DNA of 19,663 nucleotides from Nitrososphaerota archaeon (GTDB taxonomy: Archaea; Thermoproteota; Nitrososphaeria; Nitrososphaerales; UBA183), in NCBI GenBank assembly GCA_029784795.1, contig JAFMAW010000011.1:1-19663 (forward strand). The letters are read 5' to 3'. The notes under the pieces were generated by a model that saw only the letters and a program-made list of their open reading frames with translations, made no database searches and was not told the origin of the DNA. Within the stretch, counting starts at the first letter, position 1; every line of letters starts with the position of its first letter. The position numbers and the translations under genes were made by a program. This document shows, piece after piece, positions 1 to 7,669 of this stretch.

Positions 1-1291
1 TCCCCAAGGCCTTGAACCGGTGCCCCCCCACATCCATCGAGACGTCGACAAGCTCCCTCCTGGCCGGCGGCCCGAAGCCGGCGAGGAACCTCCTGACGAC
101 AAGGTCGAGCAGCGAGGCCGCCTGACCATCCAGCGGCCTCTGAGGCCTCTCCCCGGTTGGATGGATGGCCGGGTGGGCGGGGTCCGACCTCGCCCCTTGG
201 ACTGTCCTGGACCCCGACTTCAGTATCTCCTCGACCGCGTCCGAGTACGCGCGCACCCTCCCAAGGCCGCCGAGAATCCTCCTTAGGTCCAGGGAGGGAG
301 GGAGCTTCTGGCTGCTGGTCCGCGGGTAAGAGATCAGGGCGGCCAGGTATAGGCCCTCGGCTATCTGGAGCGTCCTGCTCGGAGGAATCCTGAGCGCCCT
401 GTACGCCTCCTTCTGAAGGTCTCCGAGGCTGAAGGGCGGGGGAGGGCTAACCTGGACCTGGCTCCTCTGCACGGCGACGACGACGGCCGTGCCACCTCTG
501 CACGCGGCGCGAACCTCCTCCGCCTGCGCCTTCGTCCTGACCTTCTCCTCGGCGTACCATGCGGAGAACTCCCTGCCGTCCTTCTCGAACACCCCCGTCA
601 CCTTCCAGTAGGGTGTGGGTACGAACTCGCGTATCTCCCGCTCTCTCTTTGCCAGGAACCCGAGGGTCGGCCCCTGGACCCTGCCGACGCTCACGGTCCT
701 GAACCTGTGCCCCAGGCCGAGCGGGGATTGGGAAAGCGCCCTCGACAGGTTGATCCCCCACAGGAAGTCGATCACGTGCCTCGCCCGGCCAGCCCTCGCC
801 AGCCCATCAGCGGCCTGGGGTTCCAGCGAGCCGAAGGACCTCCTCAGGTCTTCCTCCGTGAGGGTTGAGAACCTCGCCCTGAGCGCCCCCTTCTCCTTCC
901 CCCCACAGGCATACCTCAGCAGATTGAATCCAATGGTCTCGCCTTCGACGTCGAAGTCGCAGGCGTTCACGAACCTGGCCGCCCCGGCCGCGAGCTTCCT
1001 TATCGCTGCGATGCGCCTCCCGGCTGACGCACTCTCTTCCTCCACAAGGTTGAGCGGGTACCACTCAACGTCGAAGACGGGATAGACTGTCCTCTCCTCC
1101 GCGGGGTCAGACACGCCGTAGACGTGGCCCTGGGCCGAGCAGACCACGAACTCCTCTCCATCCTTCGCGAAGCTGAATACTGTCGTCCCTTCCACCTGTG
1201 AGGCCGCGCTCCTCCCACCAGAGAGCGCGTCGGCCACCCTCTTCGCTGCGTCGGGCTTCTCACAGACCACGAGGGTGTAGCCACCGCTCAC
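1..1291 (-). CDS. topA: DNA topoisomerase I, type IA (partial, C-terminus beyond the left edge)
   Basis: Relaxes negative supercoils by a single-strand break and a tyrosine-DNA link. About 430 N-terminal residues are present and open to the edge. The Toprim domain begins with TLVVCEKPDAAKRVADAL near residue 6, then GHVYGV. The metal-binding DxDxE is D112, D114, E116 in FVNACDFDVEGE. SVGRVQGPTLGFL follows, then the active-site region LISYPRTSSQKLP with catalytic Y322, and AHPAIHPTGERP. This order is that of archaeal topoisomerase I/III; no helicase domain precedes it, so it is not reverse gyrase. The GTG at 1291 is chosen because it puts the Toprim strand five residues in; an in-frame TTG at 1339, just after the upstream gene's stop, is an alternative. 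It follows the zinc-ribbon gene closely and is probably cotranscribed. Any C-terminal zinc fingers would lie outside the window. Confidence 0.93.
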   Translation of the reverse strand, partial: MSGGYTLVVCEKPDAAKRVADALSGGRSAASQVEGTTVFSFAKDGEEFVVCSAQGHVYGVSDPAEERTVYPVFDVEWYPLNLVEEESASAGRRIAAIRKLAAGAARFVNACDFDVEGETIGFNLLRYACGGKEKGALRARFSTLTEEDLRRSFGSLEPQAADGLARAGRARHVIDFLWGINLSRALSQSPLGLGHRFRTVSVGRVQGPTLGFLAKREREIREFVPTPYWKVTGVFEKDGREFSAWYAEEKVRTKAQAEEVRAACRGGTAVVVAVQRSQVQVSPPPPFSLGDLQKEAYRALRIPPSRTLQIAEGLYLAALISYPRTSSQKLPPSLDLRRILGGLGRVRAYSDAVEEILKSGSRTVQGARSDPAHPAIHPTGERPQRPLDGQAASLLDLVVRRFLAGFGPPARRELVDVSMDVGGHRFKALG

Positions 1292-1341
1292 CGCCGGGTC
1301 GCCCCAGACCTGAGGACTTTGCGGTGCCCTATCAGTCAACC

Positions 1342-1518
1342 CTAGTCGAAGGAGCCGTCGATTTTCCTGACGTCGACCTGGAACCTGCTCAGGGCGAGCT
1401 TGGTACCGCACTTCCTGCACCTGTAGTCGGTGGCCTTCAGCACGTCCCCCGGCGACCTTAGGTCGAACCCGGAGTACAGCGGAGCGCCGCAGGAGTTACA
1501 AACAATCTCATAGGTCAA
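1342..1518 (-). CDS. small zinc-ribbon protein (58 aa), TTG start
   Basis: A 58-residue protein with two CxxC knuckles, C7/C10 (VCNSCGAPLYSG) and C34/C37 (YRCRKCGTKLALSR), forming a four-cysteine zinc ribbon with a short basic tail. I do not recognise the family. The frame has no ATG or GTG start. The TTG at 1518 is supported by a TATA-like CCTAAATG (1549-1542) 29 bases upstream, the spacing seen at other leaderless genes here. It sits 32 bases after cofE, and its stop is 2 bases before an in-frame TTG of topA, so the three genes may be cotranscribed. It could be a nucleic-acid-binding or topoisomerase accessory factor, but only the position suggests that. Confidence 0.72.
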   Translation of the reverse strand: MTYEIVCNSCGAPLYSGFDLRSPGDVLKATDYRCRKCGTKLALSRFQVDVRKIDGSFD

Positions 1519-1541
1519 CGTCGAGGCCGGCTCTTCCCGGA

Positions 1542-1549
1542 CATTTAGG
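1542..1549 (-). promoter_or_regulatory. TATA-like box for the zinc-ribbon gene and topA
   Basis: CCTAAATG on the minus strand, 29 bases before the TTG at 1518. It resembles the TTAAAT boxes elsewhere in the window with one mismatch, and would give a leaderless mRNA. It lies just after the cofE stop codon, so read-through from cofE is also possible. Confidence 0.4.
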
Positions 1550-1550
1550 C

Positions 1551-2318
1551 CTATGCGCCCCCCGCGAATCCGAGGCTCCTGAGGAAGACGTCCTCCTCCA
1601 ACGCCACCGCGAACCTCCTCGGGCCGTACTCCGAACCCTGTCTCAGCGCCTTCTTCAGCCCCCTCACCAGCACCATGGGCGTGGCCTCGTCCGACTCCCC
1701 CATCAGCACCTCTGCCGCCGAACTCAGGTCATCGGCCACCGCCTGGGACGTCACTTTGAGCACGTTGCCGAAGAGGTCTCTCCTCCCCCTCATGTCCTGG
1801 ACCGCCTCGATCCCCGACGACCCCACCGCCACACCGGTGGTCCCTCTCCTCGTGGGGGAGAGCCTACTGTCGCATATCACGACGCCTACGGACACGCCCC
1901 TGGAGAACATCAGGGCCTCTCTGATCGTCCGAGCGGCGGCTTCGGGCCTCCTGGGGTAGAGGATCACCGCTCCGTGCCTGACGTTCGACTTGTCTATGCC
2001 CGCGTTGGGCGTCAGGAGCCCTTCCTTGCTGGCGAGGAGGAAGCCGGGTATTCCGCCAATCACCCGGTCGGACTCGCGGAGGACCAGCTCGCAGATCCTC
2101 GGGTCCATGTGGTGCTCCGCCGCCAGCGCCCTCGCCCTCGCCCCTGGATTCACCCCCCCGAGGCTGACGACCCTCCCTTCTGACATGGCGACGAACTTGC
2201 TAGAGATGACGAGCACGTCGCCGTCCCTCAGCTCCGCGCCGACTTCCTCTTCGATGAGCGCGATGAGGTCGAACTTGGCGCCCTTCGCAGTGACCCGCAC
2301 CGGGCGTAGCGAGAGCAA
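1551..2318 (-). CDS. cofE: coenzyme F420-0:L-glutamate ligase
   Basis: Adds gamma-linked glutamate to F420-0 using GTP, finishing the polyglutamate tail of the deazaflavin cofactor F420. The 255-residue protein matches the usual length of about 250. Family segments visible: the N-terminal strand LLSLRPVRVTAKG, GDVLVISSKFVAMSEGRVV, GIPGFLLASKEGLLTPNAGID followed by KSNV, VICDSRLSPTRRGTTGVAVG, and near the end LMGESDEATPMVLVRGL. The frame is open upstream through the divergent promoter to an ATG at 2387, but that start lies inside gcvT. TTG 2318 puts the conserved PVR strand at residue 6 and lies 33 bases from the start of a TATA box, so it is preferred. The gene is divergent from gcvT with only 55 bases between start codons. 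Confidence 0.9.
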   Translation of the reverse strand: MLSLRPVRVTAKGAKFDLIALIEEEVGAELRDGDVLVISSKFVAMSEGRVVSLGGVNPGARARALAAEHHMDPRICELVLRESDRVIGGIPGFLLASKEGLLTPNAGIDKSNVRHGAVILYPRRPEAAARTIREALMFSRGVSVGVVICDSRLSPTRRGTTGVAVGSSGIEAVQDMRGRRDLFGNVLKVTSQAVADDLSSAAEVLMGESDEATPMVLVRGLKKALRQGSEYGPRRFAVALEEDVFLRSLGFAGGA

Positions 2319-2343
2319 CGAACTCCGCCATCGACGTCGCCCA

Positions 2344-2351
2344 CTTAAATA
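2344..2351. promoter_or_regulatory. shared TATA box for divergent cofE and gcvT
   Basis: CTTAAATA on the plus strand reads TATTTAAG on the minus strand. Its centre is about 27 bases from the gcvT ATG (2374) and about 29 from the cofE TTG (2318), both fitting an archaeal TATA box with leaderless initiation. No second AT-rich element exists in this 55-base gap, so one element probably serves both directions. Confidence 0.65.
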
Positions 2352-2373
2352 GCGTCGGGGCCCGCTCGAGCAC

Positions 2374-3486
2374 ATGCCCAAGACCACCCAGCTCTTCGGC
2401 TACCACTCGAAGCGCGCCAAGCTCACGGAGTTCGCAGGCTACGAAATGCCGCTCTGGTACACCACTACCGCGGCCGAGCACATGGCGGTCAGAAACGCCT
2501 CAGGGATCTTCGACGTCTCCCACATGGGGAGGTTCCGCGTGGAAGGCCAGAAGGCCACGGGTTTCCTGGAAGAGCTCGTCCCAACCGCCGTGAAGACCCA
2601 GCCACCGGGGAAGGCGTTCTATACGCTCCTCCTCAACGACAGGGGCGGGATAATCGACGACCTGATCATCGAGAAACTCGGGGAGGAATCGTACCTGGTG
2701 GTGGTCAACGCCGCCAACGCCAAGGCCGACATGGAGCATATGCGCGCCCACTCTCCCAGCGGCCTCGTCATCGACGACAGGACGGGCTCGACGGCAATGG
2801 TCGCGGTGCAGGGCCCCGGTGCCGTCTCCTCGCTCCAGCGCCTGACCGACCTGGACCTGGGCCAGCTCAAGCGGTTCAGGTGCGCGGAAGCCAGGGTGGC
2901 AGGCGAGGAGGCGCTGGTTTCGAGGACCGGATACACGGGCGAGGACGGGTTCGAGGTGATCGTCTACGGGGCCACCAGCGAGCGCCCTGACGGGGCGATG
3001 AAGGTGTGGGAGAAGCTGGCCGAGACCTCGACTCCCTGCGGCCTTGGCGCCAGAGACTCCCTGAGGCTGGAAGCGGGGTTCCCACTCCACGGTTCCGACA
3101 TGGACCAGGGCACCAACCCATACGAAGCTGACCTCGCGTGGGTCATCGCCGCCGGGAAGCGCGGCTTCGTGGGCTCGGAGGCCCTGGAAGCGTCCGGAGC
3201 CCAGCCCCCATCCAAGGTCAGGCGGGGGCTCGTCCTTGACTTCGGCATCCCCAGGCACGGCTTCGAGGTCCTGGGAGACGCCGGCGCGGCGGGGGTGGTC
3301 ACGAGCGGCACCTTCTCCCCCGTCCTCAGGAAGGGGATAGCTCTCTGCTACTTGGCGCAGGGGAGCTCCGAGCCTGGCTCCAGGGTCGGCGTGACCATCA
3401 GGGGGTCCAGCCAGCCGGCTAGCGTCACGAAACCTCCGTTCTATGACGAGCGGTCATACGGCTGGAAGAGGCAGAAGGATAATTAG
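2374..3486 (+). CDS. gcvT: glycine cleavage system T protein (aminomethyltransferase)
   Basis: Transfers the methylene group from the aminomethyl-lipoyl arm of GcvH to tetrahydrofolate or a pterin analogue, releasing ammonia. At 370 residues it has normal length. Features seen: LTEFAGYEMPLWY at the N-terminus, IFDVSHMGRFRVEG, the folate-site region GGIIDDLIIEKLG with D96 at the place of the conserved catalytic Asp, MVAVQGPGA, SRTGYTGEDGFEVIV, LGARDSLRLEAGFPLHGSDM, and the C-terminal barrel with VVTSGTFSPVL. The ATG at 2374 has a TATA box centred about 27 bases upstream, so the message is probably leaderless. gcvH follows 24 bases later in the same operon. The P-protein subunits are not in the window. 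Confidence 0.95.
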   Translation: MPKTTQLFGYHSKRAKLTEFAGYEMPLWYTTTAAEHMAVRNASGIFDVSHMGRFRVEGQKATGFLEELVPTAVKTQPPGKAFYTLLLNDRGGIIDDLIIEKLGEESYLVVVNAANAKADMEHMRAHSPSGLVIDDRTGSTAMVAVQGPGAVSSLQRLTDLDLGQLKRFRCAEARVAGEEALVSRTGYTGEDGFEVIVYGATSERPDGAMKVWEKLAETSTPCGLGARDSLRLEAGFPLHGSDMDQGTNPYEADLAWVIAAGKRGFVGSEALEASGAQPPSKVRRGLVLDFGIPRHGFEVLGDAGAAGVVTSGTFSPVLRKGIALCYLAQGSSEPGSRVGVTIRGSSQPASVTKPPFYDERSYGWKRQKDN

Positions 3487-3510
3487 CCACACGGGGCGGC
3501 GCCGGTCCTG

Positions 3511-3921
3511 ATGGAGATCAAGGGATATCACATTCCAGACGACCTGATGTACACGAAGGAGCACGAGTGGGCCAAGGAAGAGGGGAAGGCCGTGAGGATT
3601 GGGATCACCGACTATGCGGCTAAGACCCTCAACGACGTGGTCTACGTCAGCGCCCCGAAGGTCAACGGCGCGGTCGAGCAGGCGAAGTCGATGGGGACCG
3701 TCGAGTCCATCAAGGCAGTGTCCGAGGTCTACGCACCCATCTCAGGCAGGGTCGTGAAAGTCAACGGGGTGCTCGACTCCCACCCCGAGCTAATCAACAA
3801 GTCGCCCTATGGCGAAGGATGGCTGGTAGAGGTCGAGCCGTCGAACCTGCCGGCCGAGCGCAAGTCCCTCCTCGACGCGAGGGGCTACGCCGCCTACCTG
3901 GAAACCCTGCTGCAGAAGTAG
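3511..3921 (+). CDS. gcvH: glycine cleavage system H protein (lipoyl carrier)
   Basis: Small lipoyl carrier that shuttles the aminomethyl group between P, T and L proteins. The 136-residue protein has the full motif set: YTKEHEWAKEEGKAVRIGIT, the domain core NDVVYVSAPKVNGAV, the lipoylation hairpin GTVESIKAVSEVYAPISG with modified lysine K68, and the closing SPYGEGWLVEVE. The ATG at 3511 gives the usual N-terminus. It is 24 bases downstream of gcvT with no own TATA box, so it is cotranscribed. It is a useful contrast to the degenerate H-like domain at 11507-12157, which lacks the lysine. Confidence 0.96.
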   Translation: MEIKGYHIPDDLMYTKEHEWAKEEGKAVRIGITDYAAKTLNDVVYVSAPKVNGAVEQAKSMGTVESIKAVSEVYAPISGRVVKVNGVLDSHPELINKSPYGEGWLVEVEPSNLPAERKSLLDARGYAAYLETLLQK

Positions 3922-3934
3922 CAGAAAGGGCACG

Positions 3935-3943
3935 GTTAAAATA
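3935..3943 (+). promoter_or_regulatory. TATA box for the STT3/AglB gene
   Basis: GTTAAAATA, 33 bases from its first T to the TTG at 3969. There is no Shine-Dalgarno sequence directly before the TTG, which fits leaderless initiation. It shows that this gene has its own promoter after gcvH. Confidence 0.6.
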
Positions 3944-3968
3944 GCCCGGAGAAAATCGGAGCCCAGAC

Positions 3969-6419
3969 TTGGGCGTACTCGACACCCTACGGCTTTCCAT
4001 CAGGCGGCCGACCCTGTCGCGCAGGGCCGTCATGCTTTCGATGGCGCTCGCGATCATCTTCTCCATAGCCGTCCTCATGAGGTCCTTCGCGGCGAAGTAC
4101 GGCTTCTACCTGAACGAGTTCGACCCCTACTACGACTACTATGCGGCCCAGCACATCGTGAACCTTGCACACCAGGAGGGGCTCTACGCCGCCTTCTTCG
4201 CGAACCCCGCCGGGTGCGGACCGACGGTCCTCACGAGCTGCCACAACCTCCAAGGATACTTCTTCTGGCACGACATCCAGACCTGGTTCCCCACAGGCCG
4301 GAACGTGGCCGCGACGTCTCAGGACGGCCTCCAGATCGGCGGGGCCATGATCTACCTGTTGGTCCACGACGTCTTCGGCGTTCCGATAACACTCTATGAC
4401 CTCCTGATCATCCTCCCCGTGTTCTTCGGCGCCATCACCGCGGTACTGTTCTACTTCGTGGTGAGGAAGATAGCCGGAGACGCCGCGGGCCTGTTCGCGG
4501 CGCTCGTCTTCGCAGTCTCGCCTCCGCTCATCGAAAGAGGGAACCTGGGCTGGTACAAGTCCGAGCCCTTCACGATAATGCTCTTCGTCGCAGCCAGCTA
4601 CCTGGTGCTCACCATCTTCGACAAGGAGAGGCCCGCCAGGGGCAGGGTCCTGCGCGCCCTAGCCGCCGGGATCATGCTGGGCTACGGCAACACCGCCTGG
4701 GGCGGCGGGAACTACTTTACCGCCGCGTTCGGGCTCATCTTCCTCGTCCTCCCCTTCCTGAACATCGAGCTCAGCGGCTACTCGCCCGCCATAGTCACCT
4801 TCACCGCGGCCACACTGTTCATGAGCGCCATCTTCCCGTTCCCCGGCGTCCACATCATCACCGATCCCATCGGCCTCGCGATAATCGGAGGAACGGTGTT
4901 CTTCCTGGTAGCGCAGTGGGTCAAGACATGGACGAAGCCCACGGAGTTCAGGCCCACGCTCCTCAAGCTCCTGTTTGGATTCGCGCTCGGAGGGCTCGCG
5001 CTGCTGAGCTTCGGCTTGGTGGGGTCTCTGACGCTGAGGTACCTCACCGTACTGGCTCCCTGGTTGGTCGCGTCGGGCACCTCCGCCGCCGACCAGCTCG
5101 TGAAGTCGGTCGCGGAACAGGCGATGCCCACCGGAGCCGACTACTTCACTTCGTATGCGGTCCTCATGTCCTTCGGGATGGTCGGGGCCCTGGTGGCGTT
5201 CAAGAGGAGAGGCGTCCCGATGATCTACGCCCTGGTGTTCGGGCTGACAGGCCTGTACTTCTCAGCATCTTTCTCGCGTCTGCTGGTCTATTCGTCTCTG
5301 GCGCTGGGGATACTGGGAGGCATCGGCTTCGCCGAACTCGCCTTCGCCCTAGTCAAGCCGAGCACCACAGCCCTGGTCAAGAAGAAGCAGGTGCCGACCT
5401 CCCGCAACGAGATGAAGGTAGTCTTCTCCATAGCGGTGATTGCGCTACTCGTCCTCCCGGCCGGGACGTACTGGATCCCCAACCCGGTCCAGTGCACTTC
5501 CAGCGGACAGCTCTTCTGCGACAACAGCCCGGCCGACGCGGGGGTCAGCATCACCAACGGGGCGACCATCTACTCGCGCGGCGGGTTCCCAGACTGGATA
5601 GACACGCTCCAATGGATGAGGCAGAACACCCCGGCGAACTCCGTCATAATCGCCTGGTGGGACTACGGCTACTGGATCACGGTCATGGGCAACAGGACCA
5701 CCCTGGTTGACAACGCCACGCTCAACAGCTCCAGGATAGCGCAGGTGGGCAGGCTGCTGATGTCCAACGTCACTCAGGCGGCCGCCATGGCCCAGAGCTA
5801 CACCGACGGCAGGCCCACCTACGTCGCGATCTTCGTCACCGGCAGCATCGTGCCTGTATCATCGACGTCCGGGACTTCCTACTACTACGTACTGCAGGTC
5901 CCGAGCGGAGGAGGATTCACCGCAGGGGGCGGAGATGAGAGCAAGAAGCAGTGGTTCATACGCATCGGAGGGCTGAACGAGTCCACCTATCTGGAGTGCC
6001 CGACGGCGGGAGCCCCGCCCTGCACCGGCGCCGACGACTTCAACCTGACCCCCTACGCCACTCAGAACTCGCTCTTCGGCCAGCTCCTCCCGTTCCAGTA
6101 CTCTGGGTGGCTCGTCCCTTCATCGTCGAACACTGGGACCGTCTGCGCCAGCCTGTTCTACTGTTCGTTCTCCTCGACCTACCAGCAGGCGAGCAACGGG
6201 GCCCCGCCCTACCAGGCGTTCGCGTATCCGGGCACCCTCAACTACCCATCCAACAGCACCGGCCCGTTCAGGCTCGCCTACATCTCCCCCAGCTTCTCGT
6301 TGGCCCAGCAGGGCATCTCGGGGACCTCAGCGGGCAACCCATGCCCGGGAGACACCTCCCTCCAGTGCTTCAACACCATCCTGGTCTACCAGGTGGTCCC
6401 AGGCAACTACACCTCCTGA
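3969..6419 (+). CDS. aglB: archaeal oligosaccharyltransferase, STT3/AglB family
   Basis: Membrane enzyme that moves a lipid-linked glycan onto Asn of N-x-S/T sequons on the outer face of the membrane. 816 residues, about a dozen membrane segments in the first 520 residues, then a soluble C-terminal domain. Motifs seen: the first metal-site motif near residue 50 (NEFDPYYDYY), the second region RGNLGWYKSEPF near residue 193, the signature WWDYG at 563-567, and a DxxKx6I match D656/K659/I666 (DESKKQWFIRI). The TTG start at 3969 gives a short positively charged N-terminus before the first membrane helix and matches the TATA spacing; an internal ATG about 20 codons in is less likely. It is monocistronic and convergent with the Nop10 operon. 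The C-terminal part is rich in Ser, Gly, Asn and Tyr and has several sequons, so it may itself be glycosylated (inference). Confidence 0.95.
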   Translation: MGVLDTLRLSIRRPTLSRRAVMLSMALAIIFSIAVLMRSFAAKYGFYLNEFDPYYDYYAAQHIVNLAHQEGLYAAFFANPAGCGPTVLTSCHNLQGYFFWHDIQTWFPTGRNVAATSQDGLQIGGAMIYLLVHDVFGVPITLYDLLIILPVFFGAITAVLFYFVVRKIAGDAAGLFAALVFAVSPPLIERGNLGWYKSEPFTIMLFVAASYLVLTIFDKERPARGRVLRALAAGIMLGYGNTAWGGGNYFTAAFGLIFLVLPFLNIELSGYSPAIVTFTAATLFMSAIFPFPGVHIITDPIGLAIIGGTVFFLVAQWVKTWTKPTEFRPTLLKLLFGFALGGLALLSFGLVGSLTLRYLTVLAPWLVASGTSAADQLVKSVAEQAMPTGADYFTSYAVLMSFGMVGALVAFKRRGVPMIYALVFGLTGLYFSASFSRLLVYSSLALGILGGIGFAELAFALVKPSTTALVKKKQVPTSRNEMKVVFSIAVIALLVLPAGTYWIPNPVQCTSSGQLFCDNSPADAGVSITNGATIYSRGGFPDWIDTLQWMRQNTPANSVIIAWWDYGYWITVMGNRTTLVDNATLNSSRIAQVGRLLMSNVTQAAAMAQSYTDGRPTYVAIFVTGSIVPVSSTSGTSYYYVLQVPSGGGFTAGGGDESKKQWFIRIGGLNESTYLECPTAGAPPCTGADDFNLTPYATQNSLFGQLLPFQYSGWLVPSSSNTGTVCASLFYCSFSSTYQQASNGAPPYQAFAYPGTLNYPSNSTGPFRLAYISPSFSLAQQGISGTSAGNPCPGDTSLQCFNTILVYQVVPGNYTS

Positions 6420-6465
6420 GCCCGATCCGAGTTCAGGCGTTTATTCCAGCGCTCTTCTTGAGGTG

Positions 6466-6470
6466 AAAAA
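6466..6470 (-). terminator. oligo-T terminator of the eL42-eS27-aIF2alpha-Nop10 operon
   Basis: On the minus strand a run of five T occurs 8 bases after the Nop10 stop codon (TGTTTTTCACC). Archaeal RNA polymerase terminates at short U-runs without a hairpin, so this is a plausible end of the operon. It lies in the 58-base convergent gap with aglB. Confidence 0.4.
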
Positions 6471-6477
6471 CAGGCGG

Positions 6478-6639
6478 CTACCGCTCTTCATACGCCAGCG
6501 GGCTGCGGTACCTCGCGTACTTGTCGTCGGGCGAGTACCTGGCGGGGTGGACGGTGACTGTCTTGGTCCCGCAGCTGGGGCACTTCTCAGACAGGGTGTA
6601 CCTGCCGCACTGGGCGCACTTCAGCATCAGGCTCCTCAA
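6478..6639 (-). CDS. nop10: H/ACA RNP component Nop10
   Basis: Small core protein of the H/ACA ribonucleoprotein, which binds Cbf5 and helps make pseudouridine in rRNA. The 53-residue product has the Nop10 zinc ribbon C8/C11/C20/C23 (MLKCAQCGRYTLSEKCPSCG) followed by the conserved tail HPARYSPDDKYARYR. The TTG at 6639 overlaps the aIF2alpha stop as TTGA, giving MRSLMLKC, the usual N-terminal length. The in-frame ATG at 6627 would give 49 residues and is the alternative. It is the last gene of the operon, the same pairing with aIF2alpha found in many archaea. Confidence 0.92.
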   Translation of the reverse strand: MRSLMLKCAQCGRYTLSEKCPSCGTKTVTVHPARYSPDDKYARYRSPLAYEER

Positions 6640-7436
6640 GACGACCCGCCGTACTTCCTCGATATCTCCCGCTTGAAGCTGAAAGCGTCATGCTTCCCCA
6701 CTTCGCCCTTGATCTTGTCTAGGACCACGTCCATAGCCTTCTCGGCCTGCTTGTAGTCGTCTGCCGTTATCCTCACCCTGTAGTGGGGAGCCCCCGCGTA
6801 CGTGATGTGGACCTCGGCGGAGGGGGCCGACGCGGCCGCCAGGAGCGTCTTCTTCACCTGCTCTATCCCCTCGGGGGACCTCGAGGACACCTCTACCAGC
6901 GCCCCTATTTCATACCTGGGCGGGACGATTTTCTCCCCGGCGATCCCGGCCACCGCCTCCGCCTCCTCCTCGGAGAGCCCGGCCCCGGAGAGCCCCTCTG
7001 CTCCCTTCCTCGCCGCCGTCTCGAGGGCGGCGTACAGGGTGCCGAACTCCCCCTCGAGCTTATGCCTCAGCTCCTTCACATGGGCGTCGTCTATCCCCAT
7101 CTTCTTGCTCACGGCATCGATAATCGTAAGCGCCCTCTCCTCCCGCTTCCACTCGATAACCTTCTGGCGCCTCTCCTCGTTGGTCACCTGCCTGAGAGAA
7201 AGGTCGATTTCTCTGCGGGCCCTGTTCAGCCTGATGACCTTCAGGATGAGCTTCTGTGACACCTTTGCCACTCTGTCGATGTTCCGCACCCAGCCGGTCG
7301 ATATCTCAGAGACGTGCAGGAACCCGTTGGTCCCGTCGTACTGGTCCAGGTTGACGTAGATGCCGTGCGACGTGAGTTCCCTCACCGTGCAGACGACAAT
7401 CTCCCCCGGATCGGGGAGGGACCTGTCTTCGCTCAT
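6636..7436 (-). CDS. eif2a: translation initiation factor 2 subunit alpha (aIF2-alpha)
   Basis: Alpha subunit of the heterotrimer that brings initiator Met-tRNA to the small ribosomal subunit. 266 residues, family length. Domain 1 is an S1 OB fold (about residues 10-85): GEIVVCTVRELTSHGIYVNL, NGFLHVSEISTGWVRNIDRV, IDLSLRQV. A helical domain follows, then the alpha-beta C-terminal domain that contacts the gamma subunit (PPRYEIGALVEVSSRSPEGI through the DYKQAEKAMDVVL helix). The ATG at 7436 gives MSEDRSLPDPGEIVV. The reading frame continues upstream through eS27 only because the DNA is GC-rich. It starts 35 bases after eS27 and ends in a TTGA overlap with nop10. Confidence 0.95.
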   Translation of the reverse strand: MSEDRSLPDPGEIVVCTVRELTSHGIYVNLDQYDGTNGFLHVSEISTGWVRNIDRVAKVSQKLILKVIRLNRARREIDLSLRQVTNEERRQKVIEWKREERALTIIDAVSKKMGIDDAHVKELRHKLEGEFGTLYAALETAARKGAEGLSGAGLSEEEAEAVAGIAGEKIVPPRYEIGALVEVSSRSPEGIEQVKKTLLAAASAPSAEVHITYAGAPHYRVRITADDYKQAEKAMDVVLDKIKGEVGKHDAFSFKREISRKYGGSS

Positions 7437-7471
7437 GTCTTCGTCCGCCGTCCCTGGTGGTATTTGTCGGT

Positions 7472-7669
7472 TTAGCCCAGCCGCTTGACCACAGTCGCCA
7501 GGACCACCGACTTCCCCCCTCTGCTCTCGGCGAGCTTCCTCCCGCACCCTCTGCAGCCGATGTCCTTCGCAGAGTTCGAGAAGAGGATCCGCTCCTCGCC
7601 GCAGTCGGGGCACTTCACGAGAAGGAAGACGCTCTTTGTCTTGGGTATCGGCTCCCTGTCGCGCTTCAC
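7472..7669 (-). CDS. rps27e: 30S ribosomal protein eS27
   Basis: Small-subunit protein with a four-cysteine zinc ribbon: C20/C23 (KCPDCGEER) and C39/C42 (GCRGCGRKL). The 65-residue length is typical. A longer frame upstream is the wrong start: the GTG at 7669 overlaps the eL42 stop codon as GTGA and gives MKRDREPIPKTKSVFLLVKC, which aligns with the family N-terminus. Second gene of the eL42-eS27-aIF2alpha-Nop10 operon. Confidence 0.94.
   Translation of the reverse strand: MKRDREPIPKTKSVFLLVKCPDCGEERILFSNSAKDIGCRGCGRKLAESRGGKSVVLATVVKRLG

Noticed and set aside
1..1291. Reverse gyrase as an alternative to topoisomerase I
   Set aside because: Reverse gyrase has a long helicase domain before the Toprim domain. 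Here the protein begins directly with Toprim, preceded by a stop-bounded zinc-ribbon gene.
2500..3258. A 252-residue open frame antisense to gcvT
   Set aside because: GC-rich codon use leaves antisense frames open here; the composition is shadow-like and gcvT is well supported by motifs.
4916..5710. A 264-residue open frame on the plus strand inside aglB
   Set aside because: It is an out-of-frame shadow of aglB, rich in Arg, Pro and Gly, with no recognisable domain. aglB has clear motifs across the whole stretch.
6636..7613. Long 325-residue reading frame containing aIF2-alpha
   Set aside because: The extension is antisense-like sequence inside eS27 in another frame. The ATG at 7436 matches the family N-terminus.
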